This document shows positions 61,567 through 64,000 of a DNA stretch of 64,000 bases, piece by piece. A program made the translations under genes and the position numbers. The number at the start of each line of letters is the position of its first letter. Within the stretch, counting starts at the first letter, position 1. The stretch spans positions 1-64,000 of the forward strand of contig CANSES010000001.1 of NCBI GenBank assembly GCA_947645965.1. Direction: 5' to 3'. Origin of the DNA: an uncultured Enterorhabdus sp. (lineage in GTDB: Bacteria > Actinomycetota > Coriobacteriia > Coriobacteriales > Eggerthellaceae). The notes under the pieces were generated by a model. It had not been told where the DNA came from. It saw only the letters and a program-made list of their open reading frames with translations, and made no database searches.

Positions 61567-62241
61567 TTACTCCGGGTCGCCGAACAGGGCGAACACGCGG
61601 CGGCGCTCGGCGCCGATGGTGGTGAGGCTGTTGTGGCCCGGCAGCACAGCGGTGTCATCGGGCAGGGCCGCCAGCTTCTTCAGCGAGGCGCGCATCTCGT
61701 CCATGGAGCCGCCCTCGAAGTCGGTGCGGCCGATGGACCCGCAGAACAGCGTGTCGCCGGATACCAGCACCGGCAGCCCCTCGGGATGGTTGCCGAACTG
61801 CGGGATGTTGAACAGGCAGATGGAGCCCTTGGTGTGGCCCGGGGTCTCGATGACCTTCCATTTCATGTTCCCGATCTCCACCACATCGCCGTGGGCCACG
61901 GTGCGATCCACCGGGCAGGGCGTCGGGTCGTCGTCCACCACATTAGCGGCCGGATCCTCGATAGTCGGCGCCTCGATGGCCGAGGCGATCACCGGCGCGC
62001 CGGTGGCCTCGCGCAGGGCCGCGGCGGCCCCCACGTGATCAGAGTGGCCGTGGGTCAGCACGATGGCATCCAGTTTCACCCCCTCCAGGGCCGCCAGGAT
62101 CTTATCCACGTTGCAGCTCGGATCCACCACCATGGTGCCCTCGCCGTCGGAGATGATGTACACGTTGTTCGCCAGAAAGCCCACGATCAGATACTTCACA
62201 TCGACGCACAAGCCGCTGACCTCGTACAAGTTAGTTGCCAT
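61567..62241 (-). CDS. Metallo-beta-lactamase-fold hydrolase (glyoxalase II-like)
   Basis: A 224-residue hydrolase with the metal motif THGHSDHVG (about residue 60), a later His in ETPGHTKGSICL, Asp in LVSGDTLFCGSIG and a final His in VLPGHNSLTT. This is the short glyoxalase II-like form that hydrolyses thioesters in the cytoplasm. It starts 3 nt after the relA stop codon, with AAAGGA upstream, and so is cotranscribed with relA. Confidence 0.9.
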   Translation of the reverse strand: MATNLYEVSGLCVDVKYLIVGFLANNVYIISDGEGTMVVDPSCNVDKILAALEGVKLDAIVLTHGHSDHVGAAAALREATGAPVIASAIEAPTIEDPAANVVDDDPTPCPVDRTVAHGDVVEIGNMKWKVIETPGHTKGSICLFNIPQFGNHPEGLPVLVSGDTLFCGSIGRTDFEGGSMDEMRASLKKLAALPDDTAVLPGHNSLTTIGAERRRVFALFGDPE

Positions 62242-62244
62242 TGC

Positions 62245-64000
62245 CTATCCTTTCTTCGTTGCGCCCTGAGGCATCATGCGCCGGGCGTCGAACACGCCGT
62301 CCACGTCGGACAGGCGCTTGGTCACGCGCTCGATGACCGTCAGGTCGGACACCTGGAACAGAAAGCGCATCTCGACCATACCATCGCGGTGGGTGGTCGT
62401 GTTGCACGACAGCACGTTTGCTCCCATTTCGGAAATAACCCGGGTCACGTCCAACAGCAGGTTCATGCGGTCCAGGGCCTCGATGAAGATCTCCACCTGG
62501 TAGCTGGCCGCCGCCGAGGGCGTGCCCTCCCATTCCACCTCGATGATGCGCTCGGGGTGGCGCTTCAGATCCAGCGCGTTGGGGCAATCGGCCCGGTGCA
62601 CCGACACGCCGCGCCCGCGGGTCACGAACCCCAAGATGTCGTCGCCGGGCACGGGGTTGCAGCAGCGCGACAGGCGCACGAGCACATCGTCGACGCCCTT
62701 CACCACGATGCCCTGGGACGTGTGGGTCTCGTGCTTCTTCGGCCGCTTCACGCTCGTGAGCATGGGGGCCATAATGCCCGTGGACGACGCCGAGGTGCCC
62801 ACCGTGGGCTTGTCGGCCTCTTCGTTGCCCTTGTCCACCAGAATCTTCAACAGGCGGTTGCTCACGTGCTGAGCCCGTTCCTTGCCGGCGCCCACCTGCA
62901 CGAACATATCGTCGGGGTCCTTGAAGCCCATGGACTCGGCCACCAGCTTCAAGGCGCGCAGCGACTGGGCGTTGGAGATGCCCAGGCCGTGCTTGCGCAT
63001 CTCGCGGGCCAGCATGTCGCGGCCCATCTGCAGATCGTCGGAGCGGGTCACCTTCGAGAAGTAGGAGCGGATCTTGCTGCGGGCGCTGGGCGTCTTCACC
63101 AGGTTCAGCCAGTCGCGGGAGGGCCCGGCGCTCTTCTGGGTGAGCACCTCCACGCGATCGCCCACCTGCAGCTGGTAGGACAGAGGCACGATGGAGCCGT
63201 TCACCTTCGCACCCACGCAGTGGTTGCCCACCTCGGTGTGGATGGCGTAGGCGAAGTCGATGGGCGTGGATCCGGCGCGCAAGCTCATGACCTCGCCCTT
63301 CGGCGTGAACACGAACACCTCGGTGTTGTCCAGGTCCATCTTCAGCGATTTCAAAAACTCGCGGGAGTCCTCGGTCTCGTCCTGCCAGTCCACCATCTGG
63401 CGCAGCCACGCCAGCTGGGAATCCAGGCTGTCCTTGCCGCCGGGGCGCGAGGCGCCGGTCTCCTTGTAGCGCCAGTGGGCCGCCACGCCGTATTCGGAGT
63501 TGCGGTGCATCTCCTCGGTGCGGATCTGCACCTCCAAAGGACGTCCCGCCGGGCCCATGACCGTGGTGTGCAGCGACTGGTACATGTTGAACTTCGGCAT
63601 GGCGATGTAGTCTTTGAAGCGCCCGGGCATGGGGTGCCACAGGGTGTGCACCGCGCCCAGGGCCGAGTAGCAGTCCTTCACCGAGGTGGTGATGATGCGC
63701 ACGGCGATGAGGTCGTAGATCTCGGAGAAGCCCTTGCCCTTCTTCGTCATCTTCTGGTAGATGGAGTACAGGTGCTTGGGGCGGCCCATGATCTGGGCCG
63801 TGATGCCCAGCTTGCCCATCTCCTCGTGGAGCACATCGATGACGTCGGCCAGGTACTTCTCGCGCTCGGTGCGCGACTCGGTGACCATGCGGGACACCTG
63901 CTTGTACTTGTTGGGCTCCAGGTAGAAGAACGACAGGTCCTCCAGCTCCCACTTGATGGAGTTGATGCCCAGACGGTGCGCGATGGGCGCATAGATCTCC
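62245..64000 (-). CDS. relA: RelA/SpoT (p)ppGpp synthetase/hydrolase, 5' end outside the window
   Basis: About 585 C-terminal residues of a long RelA/SpoT homologue; the frame stays open through 64000. The visible part begins with EIYAPIAHRLGI, which follows the HD hydrolase domain. Then come the synthetase domain (IMGRPKHLYSIYQKM, YDLIAVRIIT, HTTVMGPAGRPLEVQIRT), a TGS domain (VFVFTPKGEVMSLRAGSTPIDFAYAIH), a zinc-finger-like segment (RLSRCCNPVPGDDILGF) and a C-terminal ACT domain. It makes the stringent-response alarmone from GTP and ATP. The hydrolase domain cannot be judged here. Confidence 0.95.
   Translation of the reverse strand, partial: EIYAPIAHRLGINSIKWELEDLSFFYLEPNKYKQVSRMVTESRTEREKYLADVIDVLHEEMGKLGITAQIMGRPKHLYSIYQKMTKKGKGFSEIYDLIAVRIITTSVKDCYSALGAVHTLWHPMPGRFKDYIAMPKFNMYQSLHTTVMGPAGRPLEVQIRTEEMHRNSEYGVAAHWRYKETGASRPGGKDSLDSQLAWLRQMVDWQDETEDSREFLKSLKMDLDNTEVFVFTPKGEVMSLRAGSTPIDFAYAIHTEVGNHCVGAKVNGSIVPLSYQLQVGDRVEVLTQKSAGPSRDWLNLVKTPSARSKIRSYFSKVTRSDDLQMGRDMLAREMRKHGLGISNAQSLRALKLVAESMGFKDPDDMFVQVGAGKERAQHVSNRLLKILVDKGNEEADKPTVGTSASSTGIMAPMLTSVKRPKKHETHTSQGIVVKGVDDVLVRLSRCCNPVPGDDILGFVTRGRGVSVHRADCPNALDLKRHPERIIEVEWEGTPSAAASYQVEIFIEALDRMNLLLDVTRVISEMGANVLSCNTTTHRDGMVEMRFLFQVSDLTVIERVTKRLSDVDGVFDARRMMPQGATKKG

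Noticed and set aside
1..64000. CRISPR arrays, tRNA and rRNA genes
   Set aside because: I found no regularly spaced direct repeats and no cloverleaf or rRNA-like sequence; the dispersed repeats are too far apart and palindromic.

Overview
The window is GC-rich, densely coded bacterial DNA. It carries a large stock of Tat-exported flavin and molybdenum reductases and LuxR-type regulators with polytopic membrane domains. That combination points to an anaerobic gut actinobacterium of the class Coriobacteriia, most likely Eggerthellaceae (Eggerthella/Gordonibacter/Adlercreutzia-like). This assignment is inferred from gene content, not from a database search.

Layout: 0.3-6.8 kb has an SDR oxidoreductase, a divergent D-2-hydroxyacid dehydrogenase, a flavoprotein reductase plus hexaheme cytochrome pair, and a divergent membrane LuxR regulator. 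7-11.3 kb has a cyclophilin, isocitrate dehydrogenase and RecQ. 11.4-11.65 kb holds a candidate type I toxin-antitoxin unit. 11.9-17.0 kb is a fused str/S10 operon, rpsL-rpsG-fusA-rpsJ-rplC-rplD-rplW, which ends at a strong terminator after rplW. 17.3-22.1 kb has an M20 peptidase, manganese pyrophosphatase, L-serine dehydratase and a type II toxin-antitoxin pair. 22.2-37.4 kb is a respiratory accessory region: LuxR with a divergent Tat-exported old-yellow-type reductase, a radical SAM enzyme, a molybdopterin reductase module (catalytic subunit, FeS subunit, TorD-like chaperone, NrfD-like anchor, GntR regulator, slipin), another LuxR and another flavoprotein. 37.6-43.9 kb has PcrA/UvrD and several uncharacterised membrane or small proteins. 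43.9-47.3 kb and 58-61.4 kb are two more divergent LuxR/flavoprotein pairs. The rest is housekeeping: TatD, TlyA, Asd, LysC, a phospholipase C-like protein, a TRIC-like channel, a Pit phosphate transporter with its DUF47 partner, a metallo-beta-lactamase-fold hydrolase and a partial RelA/SpoT running off the right edge.

The recurrent theme is a module of one membrane-bound LuxR regulator next to one Tat-exported (apparently lipid-anchored) reductase. It occurs five times, and in several cases inverted repeats sit between the divergent genes. Each module probably lets the cell sense and respire one electron acceptor.

The noncoding DNA is unusually rich in repeats. There are three families: (1) a ~115-120 bp element in three copies whose inner and outer stems change sequence but stay complementary; (2) ~160 bp terminal-inverted-repeat elements in three copies, two of which flank a DUF559-like nuclease gene; (3) a short GC-rich REP-like palindrome in many copies, one of them inserted in frame inside recQ.
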